From: Burkholderiales bacterium | Lineage (GTDB): Bacteria > Pseudomonadota > Gammaproteobacteria > Burkholderiales > Ga0077523 | Direction of reading: 5' to 3' | Assembly (NCBI GenBank): GCA_019745565.1 | Contig: JAIESW010000028.1 | Coordinates: 1 to 64,000 of the forward strand | Length of the DNA: 64,000 nucleotides | In this document: positions 37,124-46,246 of the stretch, piece after piece | How the letters are laid out: each line of letters starts with the position of its first letter | How positions within the stretch are numbered: the stretch's first letter is position 1 | Translations under genes and position numbers: made by a program | The notes under the pieces: generated by a model | Databases searched by the model: none | Seen by the model: only the letters and a program-made list of their open reading frames with translations | Told to the model about the DNA's origin: nothing

Positions 37124-39643
37124 ATGACGTCTGCGGCGGTGCTGCGCGCATCGGTCCCGGCAGCGGAGCGGAGCGTGTGTTTTCACTGTGGGCTTCCGGT
37201 GGCGGAAGCCGGGCGCTACACCGTGGTCGTGGACGGCGCGGTGCGCGAGATGTGCTGCACGGGCTGCAGGGCGGTGGCCGAGACCATCGCCGGTGCCGGA
37301 CTCGCGTCCTACTACCGCAGCCGCGAGAGCCTGCCGCCGCGCGAGTCCGGGGTCGAGCCGCGGCCCCCGACGGCGCGTGCCGTGCTGGAGGTCTACGACC
37401 GCCCGGAGTTGCAGCGCGGGTTCGTCACCGAGCACGCCGACGGCACGCGCGAAGCGGTCCTGATCCTCGAAGACATCCATTGCGCCGCGTGCGTGTGGCT
37501 GAACGAGCAGCACCTCGCGCGCCAGCCAGGCGTGACGAGCGTCGACATCAACTACGTGAGCCGGCGCGCGCGCGTGCGCTGGGACCCCGCGCAGATACGT
37601 CTGTCGCAGCTGCTCTGCGCCGTCGAGGCCATCGGCTATCACGCCTGGCCGGACGACGATGCGAACCGGGCGCGCGTCGAACGCCGCGAGCGGCGCCAGG
37701 CGCTGTGGCGGCTTGCCGTCGCGGGCCTCGGAATGATGCAGGTGATGATGTACGCGTATCCGGCCTATGTTTCCGGCGCGGGCGAACTGCCGCTCGATCT
37801 CGAGCGGCTGATGCGCTACGCGAGCCTGGTGCTCACGCTGCCCGTCGTGCTGTTTTCCGCCGCGCCCTTCTTCCGGGGTGCGGTGCGCGATCTCGGCATG
37901 AAGCGTCTCGGCATGGACGTGCCGGTGGCCCTCGGCGTCGGCGCGGGATTCCTCGGGAGTTGCTGGAGCACGTTCACCGATGGCCCGGCGGTCTACTTCG
38001 ACTCGGTCACGATGTTCGTCTTCCTGCTGCTGCTCGGCCGCTTTCTCGAACGCGCCGCGCGCGACCGCGCCTACGAATCGGTGCGCCGGCTGGCGCGCGC
38101 CATTCCGGCCGTGGCGACGCGCATCGCGGACGATGGTGCGACCCATGAGATCGTCCCTGCCGTCACGCTGCTGCCGGGGCAGACGGTCCTGGTACCGCCC
38201 GGCGAAGCGTTTTCCGCCGACGGGCTGATGCTGACCGGGGCCACGCAGGTGGACGAGACCCTGCTTACCGGCGAGAGCCGCCCGATCGCGAAGGCTGTCG
38301 GCGATGAAGTGACGGGCGGTGCCCTCAACCTGACGGCTCCGGTGACCGTACGCGTGACCCGGGTCGGCAACGACACCCGTCTCGCGGCGATCGTCCGGCT
38401 GATGGAGCAGGCCCAGGCACGGCGCCCGGCGCTCGCGGCAACGGCCGATCGCCTGGCGTTCTGGTTCGTGCTCGTCATTCTCGCGATCGCTGCCGTGACG
38501 GCCGGCGTGTGGTGGTGGATCGATGCAGCGCGCGCGCTGCCGATCGCGGTGGCGGTGCTGGTGGTCACGTGTCCGTGCGCGTTGTCGCTCGCCACGCCAG
38601 CCGCGCTGACGGTGGCGATCGGCACGCTGGCCCGGCGCGGCGTGGTGGTGGCGCGCAGCGGTGCGATCGAGGCGCTCGCGCGGGTGACCTACGTGGTCAT
38701 CGACAAGACCGGCACACTGACGGAGGGCCGACCCACGCTGGTCGAGACCTGCGTGCTCGGCACGCTCGACGCCGCGGAATGCCGCCGGCTTGCAAGCGCG
38801 CTGGAACGCGGATCGAATCATCCGATCGCGCTCGCGCTGCGCGATGGTATCGAGGCGGCGGACGAGGCGACCGATACCGTGCATACGCCGGGCGGCGGCA
38901 TCGAAGCGACGGTGGGCGGACGGCGGCTGCGCATCGGGAACCGGCGATTCGTGGAGGCCTGGCTGGATGGCGGTGCGTTGCCGCAGGAAGCGGACCGGCG
39001 AACCACTGAAGTCTGGCTGGTAGCGGCGGAAGGCGCGCTGGCCGTCTTCAGGCTGGGCGATGCCCTGCGTCCGGATGCCGCGGAACTGGTTTCGAAGCTG
39101 CGCGCTGCCGGTTGCGAGATCGTCCTGGCGAGCGGCGACGACAGCGGCCCGGTCATGGACATCGCCCAGCGCCTGCGCATCGGGATCCGCCATGCGGAAC
39201 TGTCCCCGGAGGACAAGCGTGCGCTGGTGGAACGATTGCAGCGCGGCGGCGCCCGGGTTGCGATGATCGGCGACGGCATCAACGATGCGCCGGTCCTCGC
39301 GCAATCGGATTGCGCCATCGCCATGGGTAGCGGCGCGGCGCTCGCGCACAGCGCCGCCGATGTCGTGATCACGGCCAGGCGGCTGGTGGCCATCGCCGAT
39401 GCCCTGCAGTTTGCGCGCCGAACCCTCGCCGTGGTCCGCGGCAATCTCGCCTGGGCCTTCGTCTACAATGTGATTGCCATACCGCTTACGGTGCTGGGCT
39501 GGGTTCCACCGTGGGCGGCGGCCCTCGGCATGTCCGCCAGTTCGCTGCTGGTGGTCGCCAACGCGCTGCGGCTGCGCAACGTGCGGCGCACATCGGATGA
39601 AACCTCACGGATCGATCGGATGGCAGTCGCGAGTCCCCGTTGA
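37124..39643 (+). CDS. ccoI: CcoI/FixI copper-transporting P1B-type ATPase
   Basis: This inner-membrane ATPase exports copper for cbb3 oxidase assembly. It has 839 residues. The N-terminus carries a cysteine-rich zone (CFHCGLP and CCTGC) and a heavy-metal-associated domain with CAAC in EDIHCAACVWLNEQH. The membrane domain has the CPC motif (Cys483-Pro-Cys485). The phosphorylation site is Asp527 in DKTGTLTEG, followed by the hinge GDGINDAPVLA. The start ATG 37124 begins with TSAAVLRAS; the open frame extends to 37088 but that part is unlikely to be translated. It precedes ccoS by 4 bases and is preceded by an Fnr box. Confidence 0.93.
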   Translation: MTSAAVLRASVPAAERSVCFHCGLPVAEAGRYTVVVDGAVREMCCTGCRAVAETIAGAGLASYYRSRESLPPRESGVEPRPPTARAVLEVYDRPELQRGFVTEHADGTREAVLILEDIHCAACVWLNEQHLARQPGVTSVDINYVSRRARVRWDPAQIRLSQLLCAVEAIGYHAWPDDDANRARVERRERRQALWRLAVAGLGMMQVMMYAYPAYVSGAGELPLDLERLMRYASLVLTLPVVLFSAAPFFRGAVRDLGMKRLGMDVPVALGVGAGFLGSCWSTFTDGPAVYFDSVTMFVFLLLLGRFLERAARDRAYESVRRLARAIPAVATRIADDGATHEIVPAVTLLPGQTVLVPPGEAFSADGLMLTGATQVDETLLTGESRPIAKAVGDEVTGGALNLTAPVTVRVTRVGNDTRLAAIVRLMEQAQARRPALAATADRLAFWFVLVILAIAAVTAGVWWWIDAARALPIAVAVLVVTCPCALSLATPAALTVAIGTLARRGVVVARSGAIEALARVTYVVIDKTGTLTEGRPTLVETCVLGTLDAAECRRLASALERGSNHPIALALRDGIEAADEATDTVHTPGGGIEATVGGRRLRIGNRRFVEAWLDGGALPQEADRRTTEVWLVAAEGALAVFRLGDALRPDAAELVSKLRAAGCEIVLASGDDSGPVMDIAQRLRIGIRHAELSPEDKRALVERLQRGGARVAMIGDGINDAPVLAQSDCAIAMGSGAALAHSAADVVITARRLVAIADALQFARRTLAVVRGNLAWAFVYNVIAIPLTVLGWVPPWAAALGMSASSLLVVANALRLRNVRRTSDETSRIDRMAVASPR

Positions 39644-39647
39644 AGGC

Positions 39648-39806
39648 ATGGACATCCTCTATCTGCTGATTCCGCTCAGCGTCGTCCTGGTGATCGCCAT
39701 CGGGGCGGCGTTCTGGTGGTCGGTCCGCAGCGGTCAGTTCGATGATCTCGAAGGGCCGGCGTATCGCATCCTGCAGGACGACGACCGGGCCGGCGCGAAG
39801 GACTGA
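39648..39806 (+). CDS. ccoS: CcoS, cbb3 oxidase maturation protein
   Basis: A 52-residue single-pass membrane protein (MDILYLLIPLSVVLVIAIGA) followed by FWWSVRSGQFDDLEGPAYRI, the diagnostic CcoS sequence. It is required for cofactor insertion into the cbb3 oxidase in Rhodobacter. It starts at ATG 39648, 4 bases after the ccoI stop, and precedes the Fnr box of ccoN. Confidence 0.93.
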   Translation: MDILYLLIPLSVVLVIAIGAAFWWSVRSGQFDDLEGPAYRILQDDDRAGAKD

Positions 39807-39825
39807 GCCGGCGCCGTCCCCGCGT

Positions 39826-39867
39826 TTGATCTGTGTCAACCGGTCACGGATCGACGATTGCTACGAT
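39826..39867 (+). promoter_or_regulatory. Fnr box and -10 element upstream of ccoN
   Basis: TTGAT-ctgt-GTCAA (39826-39839) matches the Fnr consensus at 9 of 10 positions. TACGAT (39862-39867) begins 22 bases later, again class II spacing, and is about 26 bases upstream of the ccoN start. Confidence 0.8.
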
Positions 39868-39893
39868 GCAGCATCGGACAAGGGAGCCTCGGG

Positions 39894-41318
39894 ATGCAAG
39901 GAGAATCGACGTACAACTACGGCGTCATCCGGCAGTTCGCCATCATGACCGTGGTCTGGGGCATCGTCGGCATGCTGGTCGGGGTGGTGCTGGCCGCCCA
40001 GCTGCTGTGGCCTGACCTCACGCTCAACATCCCGTGGCTGTCCTACGGACGGTTGCGGCCGCTGCACACCAACGCGGTGATCTTCGCGTTCGGGGGATGC
40101 GCGCTGTTCGCGACCTCGTACTTCGTGGTGCAGCGCACCTGTCACGCACGCCTCTTCTGCGGCAAGCTCGCCGCGTTCACCTTCTGGGGCTGGCAGGCGG
40201 TCATCGTCGCGGCGGCGATCACGCTGCCGCTCGGGTACACCACCGGCAAGGAATACGCCGAGCTCGAATGGCCCATCGACGTGCTCATCACGCTGGTCTG
40301 GGTGTCCTACGCGATCGTGTTCTTCGGGACCATCGCCAAGCGCAAGGTGGCGCACATCTACGTCGCCAACTGGTTCTTCGGCGGCTTCATCCTCACCGTG
40401 GCGCTGCTGCACCTGGTGAACAGCGCCGAGATCCCGGTGACGCTGTGGAAATCGTACTCGGCCTACTCCGGCGTGCAGGATGCAATGGTGCAGTGGTGGT
40501 ACGGCCACAACGCGGTGGGCTTCTTCCTCACCGCGGGCTTCCTCGGGATGATGTACTACTTCGTGCCGAAGCAGGCGGGGCGGCCGGTGTATTCCTACCG
40601 GCTGTCGGTGGTGCACTTCTGGGCGCTCATCTTCACCTACATGTGGGCCGGCCCCCACCATCTGCACTACACGGCGCTGCCGGATTGGGCGCAATCGCTC
40701 GGCATGGTGTTCTCGCTGATCCTGCTGGCGCCGTCGTGGGGCGGGATGATCAACGGCATCATGACCCTGTCGGGGGCGTGGCACAAACTGCGGACCGATC
40801 CGATCCTCAAGTTCCTGATCACCTCGCTGTCCTTCTACGGGATGTCCACGTTCGAGGGGCCGATGATGTCGATCAAGACGGTCAACTCGCTGTCGCACTA
40901 CACCGACTGGACCATCGGCCACGTGCATTCCGGTGCTCTCGGATGGGTGGCGATGATCTCCATCGGCAGCCTGTACTACCTGATCCCGCGGCTTTTCGGG
41001 CGCGAGGAGATGTACAGCGTCAAGGCGATCACGGTGCACTTCTGGGTGTCCACCATCGGTGTCGTGCTGTACATCGCCGCCATGTGGATCGCCGGCGTCA
41101 TGCAGGGGCTCATGTGGCGCGCTGTCAACGCCGACGGCACGCTGACCTACACATTCGTGGAGAGCGTCAAGGCGACGGCCCCGTTCTACGCGATCCGGCT
41201 GGTGGGCGGGCTGCTGTTCCTGAGCGGCATGTTCATCATGGCGTGGAACACGTGGAAGACGGTGGTCGGCGCCAGGGCGGTCGATGCCCCCATCCTGCAA
41301 CCGGCGGCTGCGCACTGA
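39894..41318 (+). CDS. ccoN: CcoN, cbb3-type cytochrome c oxidase subunit I
   Basis: This is the catalytic haem-copper subunit that reduces O2 with high affinity, 474 residues with about 12 membrane segments. Conserved His ligands are visible in RPLHTNAV (low-spin haem), YGHNAVGFF (CuB), AGPHHLHY (CuB His pair) and [12 protein letters not shown] (haem ligands). The ATG at 39894 ([10 protein letters not shown]) is preceded by AGGGAG and fits the usual family start; the open frame begins 36 bases earlier. It heads the ccoNOQPGH operon. Confidence 0.97.
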   Translation: MQGESTYNYGVIRQFAIMTVVWGIVGMLVGVVLAAQLLWPDLTLNIPWLSYGRLRPLHTNAVIFAFGGCALFATSYFVVQRTCHARLFCGKLAAFTFWGWQAVIVAAAITLPLGYTTGKEYAELEWPIDVLITLVWVSYAIVFFGTIAKRKVAHIYVANWFFGGFILTVALLHLVNSAEIPVTLWKSYSAYSGVQDAMVQWWYGHNAVGFFLTAGFLGMMYYFVPKQAGRPVYSYRLSVVHFWALIFTYMWAGPHHLHYTALPDWAQSLGMVFSLILLAPSWGGMINGIMTLSGAWHKLRTDPILKFLITSLSFYGMSTFEGPMMSIKTVNSLSHYTDWTIGHVHSGALGWVAMISIGSLYYLIPRLFGREEMYSVKAITVHFWVSTIGVVLYIAAMWIAGVMQGLMWRAVNADGTLTYTFVESVKATAPFYAIRLVGGLLFLSGMFIMAWNTWKTVVGARAVDAPILQPAAAH

Positions 41319-41334
41319 ACGGGATCCGACGACC

Positions 41335-41949
41335 ATGGCCTTCAATCACGAGTTCATCGAAAAGAACATTCCCTGGATGATCGTGCTGGTGGTGCTCACC
41401 GTCAGCGTGGGCGGGCTGGTGGAGATTGTCCCGCTCTTCTTCCAGAAGTCCACGACCGAGCCGGTGGCCGGCGTGAAGCCGTATTCGCCGTTGCGTCTCG
41501 CCGGGCGCGACGTCTACATCCGCGAGGGCTGCTACAACTGCCACTCCCAGATGGTGCGTCCGTTCCGCGCCGAGACCGAGCGCTACGGCCACTACTCGGT
41601 CGCCGGCGAGTTCGTGTACGACCACCCGTTCCAGTGGGGCAGCAAACGCACCGGACCGGACCTCCACCGAGTCGGGGGGCGCTACAGCGACGAGTGGCAC
41701 CGGCTGCACTTTCGCAATCCGCGCGACGTGGTGCCGGAATCGAACATGCCGGCCTACCCGTGGCTGGCCGAGACCCCTGCCGACGCTGCGACCATCCAGG
41801 CGAAGATGCGCGCGTTGCGGGTCGTGGGCGTGCCCTACACCGACGAGGAGATCGCGGGCGCGAAGGAGGAACTCGCGAACCGCACCGAGCAGGATGCGCT
41901 CATTGCATATCTCCAGGGCCTCGGCACCGCTCTCAAGAACGTGAGGTGA
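41335..41949 (+). CDS. ccoO: CcoO, cbb3 oxidase mono-haem subunit II
   Basis: A 204-residue membrane-anchored cytochrome c. One N-terminal membrane segment (about 12-35) is followed by the haem-binding site Cys66-Tyr-Asn-Cys69-His70 ([18 protein letters not shown]). The distal Met ligand is probably in [11 protein letters not shown]. It passes electrons from CcoP to the CcoN haem. Start ATG 41335, 16 bases after ccoN. Confidence 0.96.
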   Translation: MAFNHEFIEKNIPWMIVLVVLTVSVGGLVEIVPLFFQKSTTEPVAGVKPYSPLRLAGRDVYIREGCYNCHSQMVRPFRAETERYGHYSVAGEFVYDHPFQWGSKRTGPDLHRVGGRYSDEWHRLHFRNPRDVVPESNMPAYPWLAETPADAATIQAKMRALRVVGVPYTDEEIAGAKEELANRTEQDALIAYLQGLGTALKNVR

Positions 41950-41954
41950 ACCCC

Positions 41955-42146
41955 ATGGACTTCGCCATCAACGACCTGCGCGCGGCCATCACCGCCGTTT
42001 CCTTCGTGCTGTTCCTGGGCATCGTCGCCTGGGCCTGGAGCGGGCATCGCAAGCGCGCCTTCGAGGAGGCCGCGCGGCTGGTCTTCGACGATGAAGACGG
42101 CGGTGCGAACGGCCGCAACGAACCCCATTCACGGACCGGAACATGA
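41955..42146 (+). CDS. ccoQ: CcoQ, small cbb3 oxidase subunit
   Basis: A 63-residue single-pass membrane protein. A membrane helix (AAITAVSFVLFLGIVAWAWS) is followed by the usual basic/acidic tail (GHRKRAFEEAARLVFDDEDG). It stabilises the oxidase complex. Start 5 bases after the ccoO stop; its stop overlaps ccoP by 4 bases (ATGA). Confidence 0.92.
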   Translation: MDFAINDLRAAITAVSFVLFLGIVAWAWSGHRKRAFEEAARLVFDDEDGGANGRNEPHSRTGT

Positions 42147-43054
42147 GCGATTTCACCAACGACTTCTGGAGCGTCTACGTCGCGGTCATCACCGTCGCGA
42201 GCATCGTCGCGTGCGGCATCCTCCTCAAGGCGCTCTCCACCAAGCGGGTGCCGGGCAGTTCGGTCGAGACCATGGGCCACGTGTGGGACGGCGACCTGGA
42301 GGAGTACAACAACCCGCTGCCGAAATGGTGGATGTGGCTTTTCTACATCACCATCGTCTTCGGCATCGCCTACGTAGTGCTGTACCCGGGCCTCGGCAGC
42401 TATGCCGGCGTCTACAAGTGGTCGTCCCAGGGTCAGTGGGAGAAGGAGCAGAAGCAGGCGGCCGAGCGCTTCGGGCCGATCTTCGACAAGTACGCGGCCA
42501 TGGACTTGAAGCAGGTGGCGGCGGACCCGGCGGCGCGCGAGATCGGCCAGCGCCTGTACCTCAACTACTGTTCGCAATGCCACGCGTCCGACGCGCAGGG
42601 CAGCCGCGGCTTCCCCAACCTGACCGACGGTGACTGGCTGTACGGCGGCGATCCGCAGACCATCAAGACCACGATCCTCGAAGGCCGCAACGGCATGATG
42701 CCGCCGCTCGGCGCTGCGCTGGGCGAGGAGGGCACGAAGAACGTCGCCCACTACGTCCTGTCGCTCTCCGGCATGACCCACGATTCTCTGAGAGCCGACA
42801 AGGGCAGGGAACTGTTCGGGCAGAACTGCGCCGTGTGCCATGGCGCCGAAGGCAAGGGCAATCCCGCCATGGGCGCGCCCAACCTCACCGACCGCATCTG
42901 GCTGTACGGCGGCGGCGAGACTATCGTCATGGAGACCATCAGCAAGGGCCGCACCGGTCACATGCCCGCGTGGCAGGACTTCCTGGGCGAAGCGAAGGTG
43001 CACGTGCTGGCGGGCTACGTGTGGGGACTCTCCAACAACCCGGGCTCGCAGTAG
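42143..43054 (+). CDS. ccoP: CcoP, cbb3 oxidase di-haem subunit III
   Basis: A 303-residue di-haem cytochrome c. Two N-terminal membrane segments (about 8-30 and 62-81) flank GHVWDGDLEEYNNPLPKWW, the diagnostic CcoP region. Haem sites are Cys143-Ser-Gln-Cys146-His147 and Cys229-Ala-Val-Cys232-His233, each with a methionine in the later MMPP and HMPAW segments. It takes electrons from soluble cytochromes. It is coupled to ccoQ by overlap. Confidence 0.97.
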   Translation: MSDFTNDFWSVYVAVITVASIVACGILLKALSTKRVPGSSVETMGHVWDGDLEEYNNPLPKWWMWLFYITIVFGIAYVVLYPGLGSYAGVYKWSSQGQWEKEQKQAAERFGPIFDKYAAMDLKQVAADPAAREIGQRLYLNYCSQCHASDAQGSRGFPNLTDGDWLYGGDPQTIKTTILEGRNGMMPPLGAALGEEGTKNVAHYVLSLSGMTHDSLRADKGRELFGQNCAVCHGAEGKGNPAMGAPNLTDRIWLYGGGETIVMETISKGRTGHMPAWQDFLGEAKVHVLAGYVWGLSNNPGSQ

Positions 43055-43090
43055 GGCAGCGAGTCGGCGGAACGCGGGCCTCGAGCGAAC

Positions 43091-44524
43091 ATGGACGCAC
43101 GCGTAGCGGGAGTGGCGGAGGCAGCCGACACCGTGGAGCAGACGCTCTACGAGATCCGCCGCAAGATCTATCCGCGTGCCGTCAGCGGACGCTTCGCCGC
43201 GATCCGCTGGTCCCTCGTGTTCCTCACGCAGGCCGTGTTCTATGGCCTCGCGTGGCTGCAATGGAACGGCCGCCAGGCGGTGCTCTTCGACATCGCCGCG
43301 CGCAAGTTCTACATCTTCGGGCTGGTGCTGTGGCCGCAGGACATCGTGTACCTCACGGTGCTGCTGATCCTGTCCGCGTACTCCTTGTTCCTGTTCACGG
43401 CGGTGGCGGGGCGGCTGTGGTGCGGCTACGCCTGTCCCCAGACCGTGTACACCGAGATCTTCCTGTGGATCGAGCGCAAGGTCGAGGGCGACCGCATGGC
43501 GCGCATGAAGCTGGACCGTGGCGCCACCGATGCGCGCAAGCTGCGGCTCAAGGCCACCAAGCACGGTCTCTGGATCGCGCTGTCGCTGTGGACCGGTTTC
43601 ACCTTCGTGGGCTACTTCACGCCGATCCGCGAACTGTTCGTCAATGTCGCAGCATTGTCGGTGGGGCCGTGGGAAGCGTTCTGGATGTTGTTCTACGGCT
43701 TCGCCACCTATGGCAATGCAGGGTGGATGCGGGAACAGGTGTGCAAGTACATGTGCCCCTACGCGCGGTTCCAGGGGGTGATGTTCGATCCGGACACACT
43801 GGTCATCACCTACGATCGAGACCGCGGCGAACCGCGCGGCGGTCGCTCGAAGAGCGTCGACCCGAAGGCCCGCGGGCTGGGCGACTGCGTGGATTGCGGC
43901 ATCTGCGTGCAGGTGTGCCCCACCGGCATCGACATCCGCAACGGCCTGCAATACGAGTGCATCGGCTGTGCGGCTTGCATCGACGGCTGCAACCAGGTGA
44001 TGGACAAGATGGGCTATGCGCGCGGGTTGATCCGCTACTCCACCGAGAATGCGGTCAAGCGGCACGAGGACCAGGCCGCGATCCTGCGCCGCGTGTTCCG
44101 TCCGCGCGTCCTGGTCTACACCGGCATTCTCTGGCTGGTGCTGGTCGCGGCGGCGGCCATGCTGTGGCAGCGCGCCCCGTTCAAGGTGGACGTCATCCGC
44201 GACCGCGTCGCCATGCAAGCCGACGCCGGCGACGGCGTGGTGCAGAACGTGTACCGTCTTCAGATCATGAACACCGACGAGACGCCGCGCAGTTTCGCCA
44301 TCTCTGCGAGCGGTATGCCCGGCCTCGAACTGTCCTTGCGCGAGAACCCGGTGGAACTCGGCGGAGCCACGTCGCGCATGGTGCCGGTGCGGGTCAAGGC
44401 GAAGCCGGATGCCGGCACGCACGGGTCGGTAGAGATCGAGTTCCGCATCGAAGGACGCAGCCGTGGCGAGAACGATCTCACGCCGGCGGTCATCGTCGAG
44501 AAGACGCGGTTCATCGTGCCGTGA
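43091..44524 (+). CDS. ccoG: CcoG, cbb3 oxidase assembly ferredoxin-like protein
   Basis: A 477-residue polytopic membrane protein with two [4Fe-4S] ferredoxin motifs (CVDCGICVQVCPTG, then CIGCAACIDGCNQ) and a conserved CGYACPQTVYTE loop. A C-terminal Ig-like periplasmic domain extends from about residue 370. Known CcoG proteins reduce Cu(II) to Cu(I) for cbb3 assembly. It starts 36 bases after ccoP and is part of the same transcript. Confidence 0.94.
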   Translation: MDARVAGVAEAADTVEQTLYEIRRKIYPRAVSGRFAAIRWSLVFLTQAVFYGLAWLQWNGRQAVLFDIAARKFYIFGLVLWPQDIVYLTVLLILSAYSLFLFTAVAGRLWCGYACPQTVYTEIFLWIERKVEGDRMARMKLDRGATDARKLRLKATKHGLWIALSLWTGFTFVGYFTPIRELFVNVAALSVGPWEAFWMLFYGFATYGNAGWMREQVCKYMCPYARFQGVMFDPDTLVITYDRDRGEPRGGRSKSVDPKARGLGDCVDCGICVQVCPTGIDIRNGLQYECIGCAACIDGCNQVMDKMGYARGLIRYSTENAVKRHEDQAAILRRVFRPRVLVYTGILWLVLVAAAAMLWQRAPFKVDVIRDRVAMQADAGDGVVQNVYRLQIMNTDETPRSFAISASGMPGLELSLRENPVELGGATSRMVPVRVKAKPDAGTHGSVEIEFRIEGRSRGENDLTPAVIVEKTRFIVP

Positions 44525-44555
44525 GCATGAATGCGCAATGCGAAGGAGCCGCACC

Positions 44556-45065
44556 ATGACGAAGTCTCCCGCAAGCCCGATGCCCTGGTACCGTGAACCG
44601 TGGCCATGGCTGCTGATGGCGGGTCCCGCCGCAGCCATCGTAGGAGGCATCGCCACGGCTTGGATCGCCGTAGTGCATCAGGACGGTCTCGTGGCCGACG
44701 ACTACTATAAGGAAGGGCTCGGGATCAATCGCACCATTGCGCGGTACGAGGCGGCCGCGCGGCTCGGTATGGCTGCCCGGGTGCAGTTCTCGGATGACGG
44801 ACAGGCGGTGCGCGTGTTCCTGTCCGGCAGGGCGGAAACGCCGCAGCGTCTCCGGCTGAAGCTCGCCCACGTGACGCGAGCCGATCTCGATCGATCACTC
44901 GTGCTCGACCGGACCAAGGGCGGCTGGTACGAAGGCCGGATCGGTGTGCTGGAGGCCGGTCGCCGTACGCTGCTGCTCGAGGACGAGGATCGCGGCTGGC
45001 GCCTCACCGGAACCTGGCAGCCGGAAACCGATCGCGCGCTGTCGCTCGACGCGATGTCGAACTAG
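44556..45065 (+). CDS. ccoH: CcoH/FixH cbb3 oxidase assembly protein
   Basis: A 169-residue membrane protein. One membrane segment (PWLLMAGPAAAIVGGIATAW) is followed by the FixH signature VADDYYKEGLGINRTIARYE and a periplasmic beta domain ending in GTWQPETDRALSLD. It helps assemble CcoN. The ATG at 44556 follows GAAGGAG, whereas the open frame begins at 44463 inside ccoG. Confidence 0.9.
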   Translation: MTKSPASPMPWYREPWPWLLMAGPAAAIVGGIATAWIAVVHQDGLVADDYYKEGLGINRTIARYEAAARLGMAARVQFSDDGQAVRVFLSGRAETPQRLRLKLAHVTRADLDRSLVLDRTKGGWYEGRIGVLEAGRRTLLLEDEDRGWRLTGTWQPETDRALSLDAMSN

Positions 45066-45075
45066 GTCGACGGCC

Positions 45076-45381
45076 ATGAATCCGCGGCTGCTCATTCACT
45101 TGCTGTGGCCCGCCTTCATCGTGGCCGGGGTGGCGAACGCGGTGTTCTTCACCATCGTCGATCCGATCGATCTCTCGCTGTTCGGGTGGCCGATCGGCAA
45201 CAACCGGTTGGCTGCCTACACCCTGGGCTTCTTCGGGTTCTGGGCCGTGGCAGCCGGGTCCAGCGCGCTGACCTGCTTCTTCCAGCGCTCGGCGGCCGAG
45301 ATCAATCAATGCCCGCTGGAACCGGAAGGACGCCCGCCGGGCTGTCCCAAACGCGAGGACCCGCAGGCGAACTGCGGCTGA
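45076..45381 (+). CDS. Small cco-linked membrane protein
   Basis: A 101-residue protein with two membrane segments (about 6-28 and 45-67). A short C-terminal tail is rich in Cys and Pro (INQCPLEPEGRPPGCPKRED, then ANCG); four Cys residues in total are visible. It is the last gene of the cbb3 cluster, 10 bases after ccoH, and ends 4 bases from the converging fnr gene. I do not know its function. The Cys-rich tail facing one side of the membrane could bind a metal, but this is only suggestive. Confidence 0.72.
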   Translation: MNPRLLIHLLWPAFIVAGVANAVFFTIVDPIDLSLFGWPIGNNRLAAYTLGFFGFWAVAAGSSALTCFFQRSAAEINQCPLEPEGRPPGCPKREDPQANCG

Positions 45382-45385
45382 CGCG

Positions 45386-46129
45386 CTAGCAGGGCCGCTG
45401 GCCGATCAGCTCGCGCAGACGCGGGATATCGATGATGCGCACGTGCTTCTGCTGCACGCTGATCATGCCTTCGCCCTGGAACTTGGAGAACACCCGGCTC
45501 ACGGTCTCGAGCTTCAAGCCGAGGTAGCTGCCGATCTCCTCGCGCGTCATGCGCAGGTAGAACTCCGAGGGTGAATAGCCGCGCGCGGTGAAGCGTTGCG
45601 AGAGATTGACGAGGAATGCCGCGAGGCGTTCCTCGGCGCGCATGCTGCCGAGCAGCATCATGACGCCGTGATCGCGCACGATCTCGCGGCTCATCACCTT
45701 GTGGAAGTGGTGTTGCAGGCTGTGCAGTTCGCGCGACAGCTCCTCGAGGTGCCCGTAGGGGATCACGCAGACTTCGCTGTCCTCCAGCGCGACCGCGTCG
45801 CAGGTGTGCTTGTCGGTGCCGATGCCGTCCATGCCGAGCAGCTCGCCCGCCATGGAGAAGCCGGTGACCTGGTCGCGCCCGTCGACCGCCGTCACCATGG
45901 TCTTGAAGAACCCGTAGCGCACCGCGTACAGGGCATCGAACCGATCGCCTGCGCGGTAGACGTTGGTGCCCTTGCGGAACGTGCGCCGCAGGGTGACCAG
46001 CTGATCGAGCTTGCCCAGCTCCTCGTCCGACAGACCGATTGGCAGGCACAGTTCCTTCAGGCCGCAGGTCGAACAGGCGACGCGCAGCTTGTCGATGGGG
46101 ACCGGATGAAGAGCGATCGTTGCCGACAT
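45386..46129 (-). CDS. fnr: Fnr/Anr oxygen-sensing transcription regulator
   Basis: A 247-residue CRP/FNR-family regulator. The N-terminal cluster ligands Cys19, Cys22 and Cys28 (VACSTCGLKELCLP) and Cys110 (DKHTCDAV) match the four [4Fe-4S] ligands of E. coli FNR. The helix-turn-helix contains EEIGSYLGLKLETVSRVFSK with the Glu-Ser-Arg residues that read TTGAT. It starts at ATG 46129; the open frame to 46390 overlaps hemN and is rejected. It is divergent from hemN, and an Fnr box lies between them. It is likely the activator of the cco genes and hemN. Confidence 0.95.
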   Translation of the reverse strand: MSATIALHPVPIDKLRVACSTCGLKELCLPIGLSDEELGKLDQLVTLRRTFRKGTNVYRAGDRFDALYAVRYGFFKTMVTAVDGRDQVTGFSMAGELLGMDGIGTDKHTCDAVALEDSEVCVIPYGHLEELSRELHSLQHHFHKVMSREIVRDHGVMMLLGSMRAEERLAAFLVNLSQRFTARGYSPSEFYLRMTREEIGSYLGLKLETVSRVFSKFQGEGMISVQQKHVRIIDIPRLRELIGQRPC

Positions 46130-46168
46130 GCGGGAGCTCCTGATCCTTACATGACGATGATCCGGCGG

Positions 46169-46210
46169 TTGATCCAGGTCAACGAGGAACGGTCTGCCCG
46201 GAACTAGTCT
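46169..46210 (+). promoter_or_regulatory. Fnr box and -10 element between fnr and hemN
   Basis: TTGAT-ccag-GTCAA (46169-46182) matches the Fnr consensus at 9 of 10 positions. TAGTCT (46205-46210) begins 22 bases later, class II spacing for hemN transcription. The box is 40 bases upstream of fnr, so it could also control fnr itself. Confidence 0.78.
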
Positions 46211-46246
46211 TGGAGCCGGTTCGGAAGCTTCTGGATTGCCGTAGGC

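Noticed and set aside
35096-39349. A very long open frame on the minus strand across the Ser/Thr kinase-receiver fusion and ccoI
   Set aside because: It is antisense to two clearly coded genes and has the low-complexity Arg/His/Gly/Ala composition produced by reverse frames in G+C-rich DNA. It has no recognisable motif.
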